This document shows positions 6,257 to 7,070 of a stretch of DNA of 7,070 bases, piece by piece. Every line of letters starts with the position of its first letter. Position 1 is the stretch's first letter. The stretch comes from Bacillota bacterium (GTDB taxonomy: Bacteria > Bacillota > Clostridia > Oscillospirales > Ruminococcaceae): positions 1 through 7,070 of the forward strand of contig JAEWYJ010000046.1 in NCBI GenBank assembly GCA_023395695.1. Direction: 5' to 3'. The notes beneath the pieces are model-generated. The model was not told the DNA's origin. It ran no database searches and saw nothing but the letters and a program-made list of their open reading frames with translations. A program made the translations under genes and the position numbers.

Positions 6257-6455
6257 GATTACAGGCAAGTCTTCTGGCTTATGATCCGCCGGCAAAGCGG
6301 CTTTGGCAGGCGTCTTCCCGATTTTCTCAGTGACCGGGCTACAAACCCGGCCTGCCAATTCAGATCAAATACAGCAACGGCTTTGCGCGGGATTCGCACC
6401 CGCTTCCTTTTTGACCGCAGAAGCCACTCTAAGCCTCTCCGGCACCTGTATCCGG
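6257..6455 (-). promoter_or_regulatory. Cobalamin (B12) riboswitch
   Basis: Read on the minus strand, the element shows the conserved B12 aptamer layout. The closing P1 helix pairs TACAGG (6450-6445) with CCTGTA (6265-6260). The core GGAA-GCGGGTG-CGAATCCCGC-GC lies at 6407-6385, followed by GCCGTTGCTGTA (6381-6370) where the consensus has CCCGCnACTGT. A long peripheral hairpin follows (GGCAGGC at 6357-6351 pairs with GCCTGCC at 6312-6306). The B12 box reads AAGCCAGAAGACTTGCCT (6280-6263) against the consensus rAGYCMGgAgaCCkGCc. It precedes an ABC importer of the B12 class and a cobaltochelatase, and an intrinsic terminator lies downstream, so cobalamin should repress the operon. Boundaries are approximate. 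The B12 box and the CCGTTGCTGT stretch each depart from consensus at a few bases. Confidence 0.9.
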
Positions 6456-6472
6456 GGTATATTGCAGCAGTC

Positions 6473-6501
6473 AGTGTAGCACAAAAGCTTTAAGAATGCA
6501 A
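6473..6501 (-). promoter_or_regulatory. Probable sigma-70-type promoter of the riboswitch/importer operon
   Basis: On the minus strand TTGCAT (6501-6496) and TACACT (6478-6473) are spaced by exactly 17 bases. The predicted start, about 7 bases further at 6462-6467, is some 10-15 bases before the first riboswitch helix. A second, weaker arrangement (TTGTGC at about 6485 with TATACC at about 6460) would start inside the first helix and is less likely. Match to consensus is moderate. Confidence 0.5.
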
Positions 6502-6852
6502 CACCGCTCGGCCATACATTTTCCGCCTTAAACCTGCAAAAGCACAACTAAAGCGAACAAAACAATACAAATAGTTATATTGTGCGGATTAAATACCATT
6601 GACCCGCTAAAGCGACATATGCCGATTACTTTTACGGTCTTATGCCGCAGCAAAGGTCAGCAACAGCCATAACCCGCCGTAAAACAACAGAGCGCGCGTT
6701 CTACGGCTGAAATTCAGCACACAAACAGTTATATTTTTAAATAATATTACTATTCGTGTTTTATCTACAGCTTTCGTATTGCTGTGCGCCACTTCGGGGC
6801 TAATTGCTTTTACTATGTATACTTGCCGAAAACCCTGTCCAGCACGGCAAAT
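6502..6852. other. Gene-free, AT-richer intergenic region
   Basis: About 350 bases between the Rrf2 gene end and the riboswitch promoter. No open frame with a plausible ribosome binding site or recognisable protein was seen on either strand. Visible structure: a 15-base near-repeat, a short TATGCCG direct repeat (6618-6624 and 6641-6647), and a 6-bp hairpin just past the Rrf2 stop (TTGCCG 6823-6828 with CGGCAA 6845-6850) that lacks a T-run. There is no clear terminator for the regulator gene. Confidence 0.5.
6567..6735. repeat. Pair of 15-base near-identical direct repeats
   Basis: ACAAATAGTTATATT (6567-6581) and ACAAACAGTTATATT (6721-6735) differ at one base and are 154 bases apart in the same orientation. 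The first is extended to ACAA-N9-TTGT, which has palindromic ends. They could be operator sites or chance in AT-rich sequence. Confidence 0.4.
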
Positions 6853-7070
6853 TTAACCGGCAAAGGTTGTCTCGTTAAGCTTGGCGCGTACCATTTCCGA
6901 AATTTCGTCATACGCGCGCTGAAAACGGCAGCTTCCGCTACGGCAAACCGACAGGTCGCATTTGCAGACATGGGAAGGGTCCAGGCAGCGCGAAAAGGTA
7001 TACGGCCCTTCAAAAATTTCTATAACCTCGCGCAGCGTAATCTCACCGGGGGCACGTGCCAGCTCATAAC
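6853..7070 (-). CDS. Rrf2-family transcriptional regulator, C-terminal fragment (cut by window edge)
   Basis: The last 71 codons of a minus-strand gene, stop TAA at 6855-6853. YELARAPGEITLREVIEIFE (fragment residues 1-20) matches the end of the winged-helix DNA-binding domain of Rrf2 proteins (PF02082), where the wing leads into the dimerisation helix. It is followed by a cysteine-rich loop with C28, C35, C37, C42 and C47, then a helix RAYDEISEMVRAKLNETT. Rrf2 members such as IscR and NsrR use cysteines in this loop to hold an iron-sulfur cluster that senses Fe-S status or nitric oxide. Five cysteines here are compatible with a cluster, but spacing differs from the IscR pattern. The N-terminal helix-turn-helix lies outside the window. 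An overlapping frame at 6813-7013 is not coding. It lies upstream of the importer operon on the same strand, about 350 bases from its promoter; a regulatory link is not shown. Confidence 0.82.
   Translation of the reverse strand, partial: YELARAPGEITLREVIEIFEGPYTFSRCLDPSHVCKCDLSVCRSGSCRFQRAYDEISEMVRAKLNETTFAG

Noticed and set aside
6365..6547. Short minus-strand open frame of 60 codons
   Set aside because: It covers the riboswitch and its promoter; the sequence is explained by conserved RNA structure and the peptide shows no family resemblance.
6823..6850. Hairpin after the Rrf2 stop as a terminator
   Set aside because: The stem is only 6 bp with a 16-base loop, and no T-run follows on the minus strand.
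6813..7013. Minus-strand open frame of 66 codons near the right edge
   Set aside because: A different minus-strand frame there gives a clear Rrf2 C-terminus; this one is a shadow of it.
1..7070. tRNA or rRNA genes, CRISPR array, insertion sequence or prophage remains
   Set aside because: No cloverleaf, regularly spaced repeats, transposase-like protein or terminal inverted repeats were seen; the region looks like ordinary chromosomal operons.

Overview
The window reads as chromosomal DNA from an anaerobic Gram-positive (Bacillota, probably clostridial) bacterium. The evidence is indirect: two extracytoplasmic proteins carry lipoprotein signal peptides, one of them ends in S-layer-homology (SLH)-like repeats, there is an anaerobic-type CbiK chelatase, an Rrf2-family regulator and a FAD_oxidored-family enzyme, and base composition is moderately GC-rich. 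Genus or species cannot be named from the sequence.

Layout. Plus strand, 1-1646: the C-terminal end of a FAD-dependent oxidoreductase, then 18 bases later a DASS/SLC13-type anion transporter, ending at a strong stem-loop terminator (1678-1724). The terminator lies between convergent transcription units. Minus strand, 6501 down to 1748: a promoter, a cobalamin riboswitch (about 6257-6455), a leader with further hairpins and an intrinsic terminator just before the first ribosome binding site, then four tightly packed genes: BtuC/FecCD-type permease, BtuD/FecE-type ATPase, CbiK-type cobaltochelatase with a lipoprotein signal peptide, and a BtuF/FecB-type binding lipoprotein with an SLH-like tail. 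At the far right, also on the minus strand, is the C-terminal end of a cysteine-rich Rrf2 regulator. About 400 bases with no recognisable gene separate it from the riboswitch.

How it fits together. The four-gene unit is a complete B12-class ABC importer (binding protein, permease, ATPase) with an added chelatase. The cobalamin riboswitch and the leader terminator predict that the unit is expressed when cobalamin is scarce. The unusual part is that the chelatase, normally a cytosolic enzyme of anaerobic B12 synthesis, is predicted to sit outside the membrane, next to a binding protein that may also contact the cell wall. The window suggests a surface module that captures cobalt, iron, heme or a corrinoid/tetrapyrrole and hands it to the importer. 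The substrate is not determined by the sequence. All three transporter parts and the chelatase keep their key motifs, so the unit looks functional. The start codons of the permease and ATPase were placed well inside the longest open frames, using ribosome binding sites.
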